A stretch of DNA of 45,764 bases, taken from NCBI GenBank assembly GCA_012837685.1, contig DUQS01000064.1, forward strand, positions 1 through 45,764, written 5' to 3'. The stretch is from Bacteroidales bacterium (GTDB taxonomy: Bacteria; Bacteroidota; Bacteroidia; Bacteroidales; Paludibacteraceae). Below the pieces are notes generated by a model. It did not search any database and was not told the DNA's origin. It saw nothing but the letters and a program-made list of their open reading frames with translations. Positions within the stretch are counted from its first letter, which is position 1, and every line of letters starts with the position of its first letter. The position numbers were made by a program, and so were the translations under genes. Shown here one piece after another: positions 1 to 9,536 of the stretch.

Positions 1-231
1 ACCGGTCTTTCTACTCTTGCTGCCGAAGGTATCAATGTTTGGGGCGAGAAAGGTGTTATTTCGATAGAAATCCCCGGTAGTGCTTCGGGGCATACGGCAC
101 ACATATATAGTGTGTCGGGAATGTTGGCACGCACACTTTCACTTCAAGGGACAGAGGGGCAAGTTGCCGTTCCCGCAGGAATTTATATTGTAAAAATAGG
201 CAATGCTATCGAAAAAGTAGTGGTGCGGTAA
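1..231 (+). CDS. C-terminal end of a type IX-secreted protein (sorting domain), 5' truncated by window edge
   Basis: Reading frame 1 is open from the first base to a TAA at 229-231, giving 76 residues; the start lies outside the window. The tail ends in a GIYIVKIGNAIEKVVVR-type sequence, the classic end of the Por secretion C-terminal sorting domain. An SVSGM-like segment followed by a short beta-rich stretch precedes it. In this family the tail directs export through the type IX secretion system and is removed or anchored at the surface. The passenger domain is not visible, so the function of the protein is unknown. A hairpin terminator follows directly. Confidence 0.8.
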   Translation, partial: TGLSTLAAEGINVWGEKGVISIEIPGSASGHTAHIYSVSGMLARTLSLQGTEGQVAVPAGIYIVKIGNAIEKVVVR

Positions 232-260
232 AAGTTTGTAAAATACTGTTTTTCAGAAAG

Positions 261-291
261 GAGCTGTCTCAAAATAAGACGGCTCTTTTTT
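261..291 (+). terminator. Rho-independent terminator of the sorting-domain gene
   Basis: GAGCTGTCT and AGACGGCTC form a 9-bp stem with one G-T pair, followed by a run of T. It overlaps the last codons of the convergent rsmD gene. Confidence 0.75.
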
Positions 292-817
292 GGAAAAAAC
301 TGAAATGTACGTTTCCGTATTTCCTGTGAAAAACAAAATTCGGATGTTGGTCAAAGGAGTTTTTCGAACTATGCTCAAGTACAAAAACGCCACCATCGTT
401 CAAACGTTCCGTTGCAAACACAAGGTCTGGAATATCTGCAATAGTCGATAGTTGGTAAGGCGGGTCTGCAAAAATAAAATCGAAAGTCGCCGAATTGGAT
501 TTCAGAAATCGGAATACATCCGAACGCATCACTTTCAAATTGTCTATTTTCAGTTCGGCTATCATTTTTTTTACGAATGCAATTTGGCGTTCGCTCATCT
601 CTACCGCTACAACCGTTGCACATCTGCGCGAAACACATTCGAGGCTGATACTGCCTGTTCCGGAAAATAAGTCAAGCACAGACGCCCCCTCAATATCCAG
701 TATGTTTCCCAAAAGATTGAACAAACTTTCTTTAGCGAAATCTGTAGTCGGACGTGCCGTGATATTGGTGGGCGGCGTAAAATGCCTACCTTTGAATTTT
801 CCGCTTATTATCCTCAT
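269..817 (-). CDS. rsmD: 16S rRNA (guanine(966)-N(2))-methyltransferase RsmD
   Basis: RsmD uses S-adenosylmethionine to methylate G966 of 16S rRNA during 30S assembly. The protein (182 residues from the chosen start) begins MRIISGKFKGR, the conserved RsmD N-terminus. It has a SAM-binding LDLFSGTG motif near residues 48-55 and the catalytic DPPY at 118-121. An upstream in-frame ATG at 856 would add 13 residues that do not fit the family, so I chose the ATG at 817. It is the last gene of a minus-strand run, and its 3' end overlaps the terminator of the convergent gene. Confidence 0.93.
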   Translation of the reverse strand: MRIISGKFKGRHFTPPTNITARPTTDFAKESLFNLLGNILDIEGASVLDLFSGTGSISLECVSRRCATVVAVEMSERQIAFVKKMIAELKIDNLKVMRSDVFRFLKSNSATFDFIFADPPYQLSTIADIPDLVFATERLNDGGVFVLEHSSKNSFDQHPNFVFHRKYGNVHFSFFQKRAVLF

Positions 818-903
818 TACCAACGATTTTAAAAAGAATATCCATTCGGCGAACACCGAATGGACAAACTTATAACACTATTTAAAAACGGCAAATATGC
901 CAA

Positions 904-1587
904 TTATTCCCAGTTACCTGCATTGTTGTTCGGCTCTTCGATAGAACCAACTTGCAAACCCGGGTATTTTTCCAATTTAATACGTTTATCTTTTAAATTC
1001 ACAAGTTCTTGACGGTTTAAATCGCTAAGATAGCTTTCGTATGGAGCTTTAGCTTCAAACAAAGGAAGAATAATGCCTGATGCTTCATTTTTATACATCA
1101 AAGTAGCCATTTCAAACTGTTTACCATCGGAATAAGGAATGACACCGATTTCAGCAATATTATCCAACGTATAGTCCGCTGCGAACAAACTTTCAAAAAC
1201 ACTAATATAGCTTGTGTCGCGGCGGAAACCCTCCAAACCGTTTTCAGCTATTGCCTTTTTGTTGCCCGAGCGTACAATTTTAGCTGCTTTTTCTTCCGTT
1301 AAACCATTTTTCAGTTGCTCGTCGGTCAGCATACCTTCTTTCAACACCAACGGAACTTGCGCCGTTTTGATAAAATTCACCAATGTGTCCATACCTGCGG
1401 TATAACGACCATTTTGGTTTTTAAATTCGATTTGAGCCTTTCTGATGTCCATCAACTTTTTGATAACCACCTTTTCGCGTGCTGCACGTTCCTCATCGAA
1501 ACGAATAGGAGTAACAATGCTCATTACACACATGTAACTCAACACCGCAATTGAAATTACTAATAAAGTCCTGATTACGATTTTCAT
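904..1587 (-). CDS. Membrane-anchored conserved hypothetical protein
   Basis: I do not recognise a named family. The 227-residue protein starts with a hydrophobic segment (about residues 5-25) that fits a single inner-membrane anchor or uncleaved signal. A charged region follows with a stretch reading RKAQIEFKNQNGRYTA, which loosely recalls type IV pilin or pseudopilin N-terminal helices. The remainder is predicted soluble and presumably periplasmic, ending in an Asn-rich tail. It lies between the TPR gene and rsmD on the same strand. A TAnnTTTG-type element (CAAATGTA on the plus strand, 1619-1626) sits 31 bp upstream, so it may have its own promoter. Confidence 0.7.
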   Translation of the reverse strand: MKIVIRTLLVISIAVLSYMCVMSIVTPIRFDEERAAREKVVIKKLMDIRKAQIEFKNQNGRYTAGMDTLVNFIKTAQVPLVLKEGMLTDEQLKNGLTEEKAAKIVRSGNKKAIAENGLEGFRRDTSYISVFESLFAADYTLDNIAEIGVIPYSDGKQFEMATLMYKNEASGIILPLFEAKAPYESYLSDLNRQELVNLKDKRIKLEKYPGLQVGSIEEPNNNAGNWE

Positions 1588-1683
1588 ATCTGTTCAATTT
1601 TAATTGTTTTTTCGATTGCAAATGTAATAAAAAAAAATGATAGTTACCTGTTTTATAAAAAATATTCTTTATAATTTCTTTTT

Positions 1684-3891
1684 TTATGTGATTTCCTTGT
1701 ATTTTACGGCATCAGCGACCATCGCCATTGCATCACGTTCTACCCCATTTGCCTGCAAATATTTTACATCATCGGCAAAAAGATTCCAAAAAACGGTTTT
1801 ATCGTCTGTCATTCGCAACCCCGTAGAATAGGCTTCAACTGCTTCCTTTAGTTTATTTTCGGCAAGACAGATGTGTCCCAAATTCAAATAATCGCTATTT
1901 ATCGGGTGGTCTGCTATCGCCTTTTCGCAATATTTGCGCGCCGATGCAAAATTACCGATAATAAAGTAACACCATGTGATAAGTCGCCAAATTTTGGGAT
2001 TGTCGGGCGACAAATAAAGCATTTTGAAATAAACCGACAGCGCATCTTGATACTTTTCTTGTTGGAAATAACAAATAGCCATATTCATCAACACTGACGT
2101 GGAATCGGGTTGCAACTTATCGAGCCGTTGGTAATAGTCCAAAGCCACTTCATATTGACCTAAACGGCGACTGCAATAAGCAATTTTGCGCAACGTCCAC
2201 TTGTTATCCGGCTCTAACAACTCTGCCTCTTGATAATAATTCAGTGCTTGCTTTAAATCGTCCATACGCTGGCAGCAATAGCCCATTTTTTGCAACATGG
2301 CGTTAGAAGATTCTGCATCATCAGCCTTCAAATCGGCAAAAAGGCGCAATGCCTCACGATAAATATCTTTAGAAAAATAAAATTCGGCTAAGCGACGTTT
2401 TACTGCCACATCGGTCAAAATAATATCGAATAGCGGCGTTTCTGTAACTTTCACAATATCCTGCAACGGATTTTGAAAATCGGCATGGTGCGGATGTAAC
2501 GTGTAAAAGCGGTATAAATCTTGGACGTATTGGTTGGAAAAACGTTTAGCCAACGTATCAACATCTAATTTGGCTTCGTTACTCATCATCTCGTCTATTT
2601 GCTCCATATCCGCATTAAAAGCCTGCATCATCATATCGCGCTGAGTAGCAGACATTTGCAAAACACTCAAACAAAAAGAGTATTTATCGGAATTGCATAA
2701 ATAAGGATTTTTTATAAAAATGGTCAGCAGGTCTTTTTTGTCGAACAAATCGGACACTTCCGTATGATTGACATCGAACGGTAGAAACCAATTGGAAATA
2801 TCGTTGAAAAACGGAAAACTTTTCAATGCGGCAAATGTGCTAACATAAACATCTGTGCCATCTATTTGCATTTCAGTAAATTGCTGAATTTTATCGGCAA
2901 TTCCGCTTTCTTCCAATATTTTTTGCCATTCGGGATTTTTTTCGTCAAAATCACTTATTTTTTCAATTGATTCTTCCATCTTTTTCTGCACAAGCGGCGA
3001 TAAACGGCGCATTTCCGGAAGAAATTCCTCTTGAATTCGTTTGGTAACTGTTTCCGTTTCCAAAGTTCTGACAATCTGAATAATGGCTATTTCCAATTCG
3101 TTAGAAAAACGTTTATCGTCTGCCAACAATTTTAATTGTGCCATCAATTCGTCGTAGAACGGCAACCTACGACGGTAACGACAAAATGCCAAAACAACCC
3201 CCACCAATGCACGTTGACGCACATCAACCTCTTCGTGCAAAGCCTGCGACAACAAAAACGAAAGTTTCGCCGCATCAAACGTACGCAACAGATTGAGCGT
3301 AACAGCCGAAATAAGATGCGATTTCAACACCGAATCGAACTCTTTGTTAGACAAGCACTTAGTAAGAAAGTCCGTTTCGGATGATGTCCATTCTTCCATC
3401 AACCAAAAATGGCTGAATAATTTTTGCATAGTCGATTCGTGCTGTGCTGCAAACTCTTTTTGTTTTCCCTGAACATTTAAACTTTCCTGCAGCAAATCGC
3501 CTAACAATAAATTGCTGAAATGGCTTTCCAACTCAAACGAAATTTGTTCGAAATCAATCGAACGGTCGGCTAAATAGCGTTTTTGAGTATATTCATACAA
3601 CGTGGACGATTTCAGGAGTAACAATTCCTTAATTTTATCGGCTAACGTGAAAACATTTACTTGAAGTTCGCGGTAAAAACGGCTGCGTTGCGGGTCTTCC
3701 ATCGATTCGACATAATAAAAGAGAAGTTGTCGGTAAACCGTTTCCAATTCATCTTTTTTGCTGATTGCCCACCACTCCTGCAATTCTTTTAGCAAAGGAC
3801 GCATCAACAAAAATGCATCGAATATGCGTTTATCGCAAAGACTGTTGCAAATACGGCTATGCTGAAGTATGATTTCTTGACCTGTCATCAA
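1684..3891 (-). CDS. Large tetratricopeptide-repeat protein
   Basis: A 735-residue protein with no signal peptide or membrane segment, so probably cytoplasmic. The N-terminal two thirds are helical and of unknown fold. The C-terminal third (about residues 495-700) carries tandem TPR units with the usual A/L-x-x-Y-x-x-A-L spacing, for example a unit around QALNYYQEAELLEPDN followed by one around EVALDYYQRLDKLQPDS. TPR arrays bind other proteins, but the partner cannot be read here. It lies 13 bp downstream of ribBA on the same strand, suggesting co-transcription. Two adjacent Met codons open the frame; either could be the start. Confidence 0.82.
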   Translation of the reverse strand: MMTGQEIILQHSRICNSLCDKRIFDAFLLMRPLLKELQEWWAISKKDELETVYRQLLFYYVESMEDPQRSRFYRELQVNVFTLADKIKELLLLKSSTLYEYTQKRYLADRSIDFEQISFELESHFSNLLLGDLLQESLNVQGKQKEFAAQHESTMQKLFSHFWLMEEWTSSETDFLTKCLSNKEFDSVLKSHLISAVTLNLLRTFDAAKLSFLLSQALHEEVDVRQRALVGVVLAFCRYRRRLPFYDELMAQLKLLADDKRFSNELEIAIIQIVRTLETETVTKRIQEEFLPEMRRLSPLVQKKMEESIEKISDFDEKNPEWQKILEESGIADKIQQFTEMQIDGTDVYVSTFAALKSFPFFNDISNWFLPFDVNHTEVSDLFDKKDLLTIFIKNPYLCNSDKYSFCLSVLQMSATQRDMMMQAFNADMEQIDEMMSNEAKLDVDTLAKRFSNQYVQDLYRFYTLHPHHADFQNPLQDIVKVTETPLFDIILTDVAVKRRLAEFYFSKDIYREALRLFADLKADDAESSNAMLQKMGYCCQRMDDLKQALNYYQEAELLEPDNKWTLRKIAYCSRRLGQYEVALDYYQRLDKLQPDSTSVLMNMAICYFQQEKYQDALSVYFKMLYLSPDNPKIWRLITWCYFIIGNFASARKYCEKAIADHPINSDYLNLGHICLAENKLKEAVEAYSTGLRMTDDKTVFWNLFADDVKYLQANGVERDAMAMVADAVKYKEIT

Positions 3892-3904
3892 TTTTAGGAA
3901 AAAA

Positions 3905-5116
3905 TTATTTTACCGATTTTAAGATATGCCCCATACGTTCTTTTTTTGTTTCCAAATAAGAGCGGTTGTAATCATTGGGAGTTACTTCTATCGGTACAAT
4001 TTTTTCAATGTTAAGTCCGTAAGCTTCTAAACCGATGCGTTTTATCGGATTATTCGTCATTAAGCACATTTTCGACACTCCCAATTCGCGTAATATGCTG
4101 GCTCCAACGCCATAATCGCGCTCGTCGGCTTTACAACCAAGGTGCAAATTAGCATCAACAGTATCTAAACCTTTTTCTTGCAATTTGTAAGCAGCGATTT
4201 TTTTCATCAATCCAATGCCTCTGCCCTCTTGGTTTAAATACACAATGACACCTTTACCCTCTTTTTCGATAGTTCTCATGGCAAAATGCAATTGATCGCC
4301 GCACTCGCAACGCAACGATCCAAAAATATCACCCGTAACGCACGAAGAGTGCATCCGTACCAAAATCGGTTCATTTGGTTTCCATTCGCCTTTTATCAAC
4401 GCGACATGTTCCAAACCATTCGATTTTTGGCGGAACGGAATTACCTTAAAATGACCGTATTGTGTGGGCAAATCAGCCTCATCGCCTTTTTCAACTATCG
4501 ATTCCAAACGTAAACGATAAGCTATCAAATCGCGAATGGTAATAATTTTAATATCAAACTTTTGTGCAATTTCCTGCAACTGCGGCATACGTGCCATTGA
4601 GCCGTCTTCGTTCATTATTTCAATCAAAGCCGCTGCCGGATACAAACCCGAAAGACGCGCCAAATCGACGGCAGCCTCAGTATGTCCGGCACGCCGAAGA
4701 ACGCCTTTCGTCTTAGCTGACAATGGATTAATATGCCCCGGACGACCAAACGTAACGGACGTGGATTTAGGGTCAGCCAACGCCAAAATGGTGGCAGCTC
4801 TATCGGCAGCAGAAACGCCTGTAGTGCAGCCTTCGAGTTTATCGACAGTTACCGTAAACGGTGTTCCAAGTACCGACGTATTACTGCTTACCTGAAGATC
4901 CAGTTCCAATTCTTTGCAACGTTCCTCAAGCAACGGCACACAAAGTACGCCACGTCCGTGCGTCAACATAAAATTGACTTTTTCGGGCGTTATGGTTTCT
5001 GCGGCGACAATGAAATCACCTTCATTTTCGCGGTCTTCATCATCGACAACAATCAAAAACTTCCCTTGACGAAAATCCTCAAGGGCTTCTTCTATCGTAT
5101 TCACTTTAGTTTCCAT
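3905..5116 (-). CDS. ribBA: Bifunctional 3,4-dihydroxy-2-butanone-4-phosphate synthase / GTP cyclohydrolase II
   Basis: It makes the two precursors of riboflavin: dihydroxybutanone phosphate from ribulose 5-phosphate, and the pyrimidine precursor from GTP. Residues 1-200 are the RibB domain, with the acidic [10 protein letters not shown] loop at 25-34 and HTEA at 145-148. Residues 205-403 are the RibA domain, with the zinc cysteines C259, C270 and C272 in [17 protein letters not shown] and a GRGIGL loop. The length of 403 is normal for the fusion. It begins 7 bp after the LptF/LptG permease gene ends, so the two are probably one operon. Confidence 0.97.
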   Translation of the reverse strand: METKVNTIEEALEDFRQGKFLIVVDDEDRENEGDFIVAAETITPEKVNFMLTHGRGVLCVPLLEERCKELELDLQVSSNTSVLGTPFTVTVDKLEGCTTGVSAADRAATILALADPKSTSVTFGRPGHINPLSAKTKGVLRRAGHTEAAVDLARLSGLYPAAALIEIMNEDGSMARMPQLQEIAQKFDIKIITIRDLIAYRLRLESIVEKGDEADLPTQYGHFKVIPFRQKSNGLEHVALIKGEWKPNEPILVRMHSSCVTGDIFGSLRCECGDQLHFAMRTIEKEGKGVIVYLNQEGRGIGLMKKIAAYKLQEKGLDTVDANLHLGCKADERDYGVGASILRELGVSKMCLMTNNPIKRIGLEAYGLNIEKIVPIEVTPNDYNRSYLETKKERMGHILKSVK

Positions 5117-5123
5117 AGCTAAT

Positions 5124-6590
5124 TTATTCCTTTGCGTTTTTTCTAAAAAATTTCAAATTCTTTATCCATTCCTTCACTTGATTGAAGAATATGGCATACG
5201 CTTCCGATTTGAACAGCGCCGAATCGGTAGCAGCTTTATAAGTCAAGAAAATACCTACCGGCAACAACACCGCAGAACTTAACCACATGCCTTGCCACGT
5301 TTCCCAAATGCCTTCGCGCGCCATTTTTTGACCGGTAGTATCAATAATATAATAAATAATGAACAAAGCCACCGAAACAACAACCGGCATTCCCAAACCG
5401 CCTTTACGAATGATTGCTCCTAACGGCGCACCGATAAAGAAGAAAATCAAACAAGCGAATGATAAGGTAAATTTGCGGTGCCATTCCACCGAGTGTTGTA
5501 TAACGTAACGGTCTACATCTGAAATAATAATATGGTTGTACTGCACTTCATTTTTTGTCGATTTCACCGTCATTAAAGCATTGTTTACCGTCAATTTCAA
5601 ATCGGACTGCGACATTGCCAATAAAAGCGAATCAGGAAAAACAGGCGTTAATTCGTCCAACTCAAACTCTTCTTCGTAAACATTGTGATAATAGCGCGTT
5701 GTTACCATTTCGCGAGTAAAATTCTGTTGAAGACTGTCACGCACCAACAACGAAGAATCAATATCGTTGGTCAAACGCACAATATCTTTACTGATATGCT
5801 GGTCTTGCATCATCGATTCATCCATGCGGTTAAAATTGGCATCAAAATCAACAAGAACTTCCTTTTTAACGAACGTTTCTCTGCGATACGGAATACTTTT
5901 GCTCCTCAAACCGAGTTCTTGTTTTTTAAGGTTTTCAAACGATTCACCATTATACAATGTCAGCATTAAATTCTTTTTATCGGCAGTCAGTTGTATGCGA
6001 GCAGAATCGGCAGTCGTTACTGAAGCATTATTGAAACCATTTGAAAAATCGTAAATCATCACATCTTTCAACACTTTTGTTTTATGGTCTTTGCCGCGAA
6101 CATAGAAATGCAAACCGTTTACGCCCGAATAAAATTCGCCTATGGGAATATCCAATTCCGGCGATTTTTGCTGTACGGAAATCATCAACGTCCACATTTT
6201 CATTTGCACAACAGGAATAACGTTGTTCGAGAAAAAGAACGCCCCGATGCATATAAAAAAAATGAAAACAAAAAGCGAACGCATAATGCGAAATAACGAA
6301 ATACCTGCAGATTTCATCGCCAAAAGTTCAAACCGTTCGCCAAGATTACCAAACGTCATAAGCGATGCCAACAAAATAGCCAACGGCAACGACAAAGGAA
6401 TCATCGACAGGCTGGCGTAGAGGAATAATTCAAGCAGAACACCCAAACCAAGTCCCTTTCCAACTAAATCGTCGATATGCAGCCAAAAAAACTGCATCAC
6501 TACAATGAAAAGGCAAATGAAAAAAGTGATGAAAAATAACGAAATAAAATTCTTAAAAAGGTAAGAATCAATACGTTTTATTCCTAACAT
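5124..6590 (-). CDS. LptF/LptG family (YjgP/YjgQ) lipopolysaccharide export permease
   Basis: This family forms the membrane part of the LptB2FG transporter that moves LPS from the inner membrane toward the LptA/LptC bridge. The 488-residue protein starts in the typical way ([13 protein letters not shown]). It has hydrophobic segments near residues 12-35, 55-80 and 100-120, a large central periplasmic beta domain of about 230 residues, and three more membrane segments in the last 120 residues. F and G paralogues cannot be separated from sequence alone. The final GKxx-rich tail is cytoplasmic. A TATCTTTG promoter element lies about 20 bp upstream. Confidence 0.9.
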   Translation of the reverse strand: MLGIKRIDSYLFKNFISLFFITFFICLFIVVMQFFWLHIDDLVGKGLGLGVLLELFLYASLSMIPLSLPLAILLASLMTFGNLGERFELLAMKSAGISLFRIMRSLFVFIFFICIGAFFFSNNVIPVVQMKMWTLMISVQQKSPELDIPIGEFYSGVNGLHFYVRGKDHKTKVLKDVMIYDFSNGFNNASVTTADSARIQLTADKKNLMLTLYNGESFENLKKQELGLRSKSIPYRRETFVKKEVLVDFDANFNRMDESMMQDQHISKDIVRLTNDIDSSLLVRDSLQQNFTREMVTTRYYHNVYEEEFELDELTPVFPDSLLLAMSQSDLKLTVNNALMTVKSTKNEVQYNHIIISDVDRYVIQHSVEWHRKFTLSFACLIFFFIGAPLGAIIRKGGLGMPVVVSVALFIIYYIIDTTGQKMAREGIWETWQGMWLSSAVLLPVGIFLTYKAATDSALFKSEAYAIFFNQVKEWIKNLKFFRKNAKE

Positions 6591-6610
6591 GAAATCATTT
6601 GTTTATTCTA

Positions 6611-6638
6611 CAAAGATATTTAAAAAAAGTGAGACCAA
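6611..6638 (-). promoter_or_regulatory. Probable promoter of the LptF/LptG-ribBA-TPR block
   Basis: On the minus strand TATCTTTG (plus 6611-6618) matches the Bacteroidota -7 element TAnnTTTG. A GTTG about 17 nt upstream could serve as the -33 element, slightly closer than usual. Confidence 0.5.
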
Positions 6639-6708
6639 CGAATATGGTTACCCACTTTGTTGTATTAACATTAAGTGCCGACTTTTTATTGATACAATGT
6701 TTTAATAG

Positions 6709-7086
6709 TCAAGCACCGATAATGCGCCGCAATTCGTCAATTTGCGTATTCCACAGCATAATGGCATCCTCCTTTTCGTCCGGTTCTGCAAAATCGGTAA
6801 CTTTTAAAGAAGTCGCACCCGTCAAATCGTTGAATTTAACATCAAATTCAAAAAAAGTAGTAGTCGGAGCATCTTCCCAACGGAAACGAACAGACGTTTC
6901 TCTACGAAACACAATATACGCTCTATGCGTTGTTCCATTCCAATAAAACGTCAGCAAGTCATCATCTTTCGTTACATCATCGGCAAACCATTCACTCAAA
7001 CCAAAAGGCGTACTGAGTTTTTGCCATAAGCTATTCGTGGAAATTTTCCCAAACAGATATTCAATATGGTATTTTTCCTTTTTCAT
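6709..7086 (-). CDS. START-like domain protein (AHSA1/SRPBCC-type fold)
   Basis: A 125-residue soluble protein that looks like the small START-like family common in Bacteroidota. It begins KEKYHIEYLFGKIS, has the SLWQKLSTPFGLSEWFADDV segment typical of helix-grip proteins, a run of beta strands (residues 40-100), and a C-terminal helix (DAIMLWNTQIDELRRI). Such proteins form a cavity that binds a hydrophobic ligand, but the ligand is not known. It begins 5 bp after cdd ends, so the two are likely co-transcribed. A 118-bp gap with a promoter separates it from the permease gene downstream. Confidence 0.82.
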   Translation of the reverse strand: MKKEKYHIEYLFGKISTNSLWQKLSTPFGLSEWFADDVTKDDDLLTFYWNGTTHRAYIVFRRETSVRFRWEDAPTTTFFEFDVKFNDLTGATSLKVTDFAEPDEKEDAIMLWNTQIDELRRIIGA

Positions 7087-7091
7087 TTTTT

Positions 7092-7571
7092 TTATTTGAG
7101 AGTCGATTTATTAAAAGCCAAAGGAAGTAAATCTTTGGAACTGAATAATTTATATATTACATCCGTTCCGTAGAGCAATATCTCTATGTCTTGTTTGTAG
7201 CGCAATTCCGTTTCCAACAAAACCTGACGGCAACTGCCACAGGGAGAAATGGGTTGTTTCAAAAAACCGTCTTTTGAACGTCCTGCAACAGCCAAAATTT
7301 TCGGAGCCACATTAGGAAAACGCGAATTGGTGTAGAACATTGCCACACGCTCTGCACATAAACCCGATGGATAGGCGGCATTTTCTTGATTCGAACCTTG
7401 TATCACTTCGCCGTTATCCAACAAAACAGCCGCACCAACATTGAACATCGAATAGGGCGCATACGACAAATTAGTCGCCTCTTTAGCTTTTTCTATCAAA
7501 TGGCGTTCTTCTATGGTCAATTCATCTAATTGGCAAGCTATTACTCTGATTTTAATTTCTTTTTCTTGCAT
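7092..7571 (-). CDS. cdd: Cytidine deaminase
   Basis: It hydrolyses cytidine and deoxycytidine to uridine and deoxyuridine in pyrimidine salvage. The 159-residue protein has the zinc deaminase signature: C72-A-E74 (zinc ligand and proton shuttle) and PCGSC at 110-114 with zinc ligands C111 and C114. An NQENAAYPSG stretch at 61-70 matches the substrate-binding region. Length is normal for the homotetrameric class. It is the first gene of a minus-strand pair with the START-like gene, and a promoter lies about 65 bp upstream. Confidence 0.95.
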   Translation of the reverse strand: MQEKEIKIRVIACQLDELTIEERHLIEKAKEATNLSYAPYSMFNVGAAVLLDNGEVIQGSNQENAAYPSGLCAERVAMFYTNSRFPNVAPKILAVAGRSKDGFLKQPISPCGSCRQVLLETELRYKQDIEILLYGTDVIYKLFSSKDLLPLAFNKSTLK

Positions 7572-7632
7572 GATAAAAATTTATTGAATTACGCGTACGC
7601 TTTTGCATTCTTAGTTAACTGCTAATTATTCG

Positions 7633-7663
7633 CAAATATATATTAAACTCTTTAATCCACCAA
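7633..7663 (-). promoter_or_regulatory. Probable promoter of cdd
   Basis: Minus-strand TATATTTG (plus 7633-7640) fits TAnnTTTG, with a TTG 20 nt upstream (plus 7661-7663). Confidence 0.55.
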
Positions 7664-7693
7664 TTTTGACAAAGAAAAAAATGGAAACTCAGC

Positions 7694-7727
7694 AAAAAAA
7701 GCGGGAAACACATTGAGTTTTCCCGCT
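7694..7727 (-). terminator. Rho-independent terminator of yebC
   Basis: AGCGGGAAA (7700-7708) pairs perfectly with TTTCCCGCT (7719-7727); on the minus strand the stem is followed by seven T. Confidence 0.85.
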
Positions 7728-7749
7728 AAAAATATTTTTTAAACAACTG

Positions 7750-8478
7750 TTATTCATTCTCTTCCGCATCTGCCATGTTGTGATAAACATTTTGTACATC
7801 TTCGTCCTCTTCCAACTTTTCAATCAATTTTTCAATAACAGCTCTCTGCTCTTCCGTTACCGGACGAACATCGTTAGGAATACGGTCAAATTCCGCACTG
7901 AAAATTTCAAAACCGTTCTCTTCCAAATAATTTTGGATAGCCGCATAAGATTGGAAATCGCCATAAAGCACAATGGCATCTTCCTCTTCAAAGAGTTCAT
8001 CAACACCGCAATCTATCAACTCCAATTCAAGGTCGTCCAATGAAATGCCCTCTTTCGGAGCAATTTTAAACACGCATTTGTGGTCGAACAAAAACTCTAA
8101 CGAACCGGTAGTGCCAAGCGTGCCGCCCGCTTTGTTGAAATAGCTGCGCACGTTTGCCACAGTACGCGTAGTGTTATCGGTGGCGGTTTCTACAAAAACG
8201 GCAATACCATAAGGAGCATATCCTTCATAGTTCATTTCCTTGTAGTCGGTAAAATCTTTCGATGTCGCTTTTTTTATTGCGCGTTCGACATTATCTTTTG
8301 GCATGTTTTCTTTTCTTGCCGCAGCCATCAATACCCTTAAGCGCGGATTGTTTTCGGGGTCAGGACCACCGGCTTTGGCTGCAATGGTAATTTCCTTTCC
8401 CAATTTTGTAAACACACGAGCCATATTGCCCCAACGTTTAAATTTTCGCGCTTTGCGAAACTCAAATGCTCTTCCCAT
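7750..8478 (-). CDS. yebC: YebC/PmpR (TACO1) family protein
   Basis: Members bind DNA as regulators or help ribosomes through difficult sequences such as proline runs. The N-terminus reads MGRAFEFRKARKFKRWGNMAR and is followed by AGGPDPENNPRLR and ARKENMPKDNVERAIKKA, which are family hallmarks. An acidic middle domain (ELIDCGVDELFEEED) and a C-terminal alpha/beta domain follow. At 242 residues it has the normal length. It stands alone between a good terminator and a TAATTTTG promoter element (plus 8516-8523), divergent from miaA. Which function applies cannot be decided from sequence. Confidence 0.94.
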   Translation of the reverse strand: MGRAFEFRKARKFKRWGNMARVFTKLGKEITIAAKAGGPDPENNPRLRVLMAAARKENMPKDNVERAIKKATSKDFTDYKEMNYEGYAPYGIAVFVETATDNTTRTVANVRSYFNKAGGTLGTTGSLEFLFDHKCVFKIAPKEGISLDDLELELIDCGVDELFEEEDAIVLYGDFQSYAAIQNYLEENGFEIFSAEFDRIPNDVRPVTEEQRAVIEKLIEKLEEDEDVQNVYHNMADAEENE

Positions 8479-8551
8479 AATATCTCTGTTTTTTCGTTAT
8501 TGAAGTTTTAACGTGCAAAATTATCAATTTTTAGTGAAAGTAACCCTATTT

Positions 8552-8579
8552 TTTGCCAATAAAATTTTGATTACTTTTG
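8552..8579 (+). promoter_or_regulatory. Probable promoter of miaA
   Basis: TTTG at 8552-8555 and TACTTTTG at 8572-8579, separated by 16 nt, about 26 bp before the miaA start. The -7 match is exact; the spacing is short. Confidence 0.55.
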
Positions 8580-8605
8580 TAGCAACCACTACAAACAAGA
8601 TTAAA

Positions 8606-9511
8606 ATGACCAATATCATCACCATATTAGGCGCTACGGCATGCGGAAAAACTACATTGGCAGTGGCTTTGGCAAATGCTGTGGGTGGCGAAATTATCAG
8701 TGCCGATTCGCGCCAAGTATATCGTGGCATGGACATAGGAACAGGTAAAGATTTAGACGAATACACCATTGAAGGACATACTATTCCGTACCACCTTATT
8801 GATATTGTCGATGCCGGTTATAAATACAATCTGTTTGAATACCAACGTGATTTTTTGCACGCTTTCAACGACATTACTGAACGCAAAGCTATGCCCATTC
8901 TTTGCGGTGGCACGGGGCTTTACATAGAAGCTGCACTAAAAGGCTACCGACTAATAAAAGTTGCACCCAACGAGTTACTACGTAAATCACTCGAAAACAA
9001 ATCGTTAAAAGAGCTTACCAATATACTTTCCACTTACAAAACATTGCATAATACTACTGATGTTGATACGCCCAAACGCGCTATCCGTGCCATCGAAATA
9101 GCCGATTATTACGAAAAACATCCGCAGCAAGAGAATGATTATCCGCACCTTTGCCCGCTCATTGTAGGCATCGATATTGACCGCGAATTGCGCCGTACTA
9201 AAATAACACAGCGGCTCAAAAAACGTTTGAACGAAGGTTTAATTGAAGAAGTGGAAAATCTTTTAAAAAAAGGTATTACGCCCGAAGACCTTATTTACTA
9301 CGGATTAGAATACAAATTTGTGACGCAACACATAATTGGCAAACTAACTCGTGAGCAGCTATTTACACAATTAGAAACAGCTATATACCAATTTGCCAAA
9401 CGCCAAATGACATGGTTTCGCGGTATGGAACGCCGTGGTTTCACCATTCATTGGATAGATGCGGAACTGCCCACCAGCGAGAAGATTAAGCGCATCCTTT
9501 CTCTTTTGTAA
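8606..9511 (+). CDS. miaA: tRNA dimethylallyltransferase MiaA
   Basis: It adds a dimethylallyl group to A37 of tRNAs that read codons beginning with U. The P-loop GATACGKT is at residues 9-16 from the chosen start, followed by the family motifs ISADSRQVYRGMDIGTGK and GGTGLYIEA. The C-terminal part has the KRQMTWFRG motif. An open frame extends 31 codons upstream to 8513, but the MTNIITILGAT start at 8606 aligns with the family and sits just after a promoter element, giving 301 residues. It is convergent with truA, another tRNA-modifying gene, with only 25 bp between the stops. Confidence 0.96.
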   Translation: MTNIITILGATACGKTTLAVALANAVGGEIISADSRQVYRGMDIGTGKDLDEYTIEGHTIPYHLIDIVDAGYKYNLFEYQRDFLHAFNDITERKAMPILCGGTGLYIEAALKGYRLIKVAPNELLRKSLENKSLKELTNILSTYKTLHNTTDVDTPKRAIRAIEIADYYEKHPQQENDYPHLCPLIVGIDIDRELRRTKITQRLKKRLNEGLIEEVENLLKKGITPEDLIYYGLEYKFVTQHIIGKLTREQLFTQLETAIYQFAKRQMTWFRGMERRGFTIHWIDAELPTSEKIKRILSLL

Positions 9512-9536
9512 AAAAATAGATGAAAATAAAAACGGT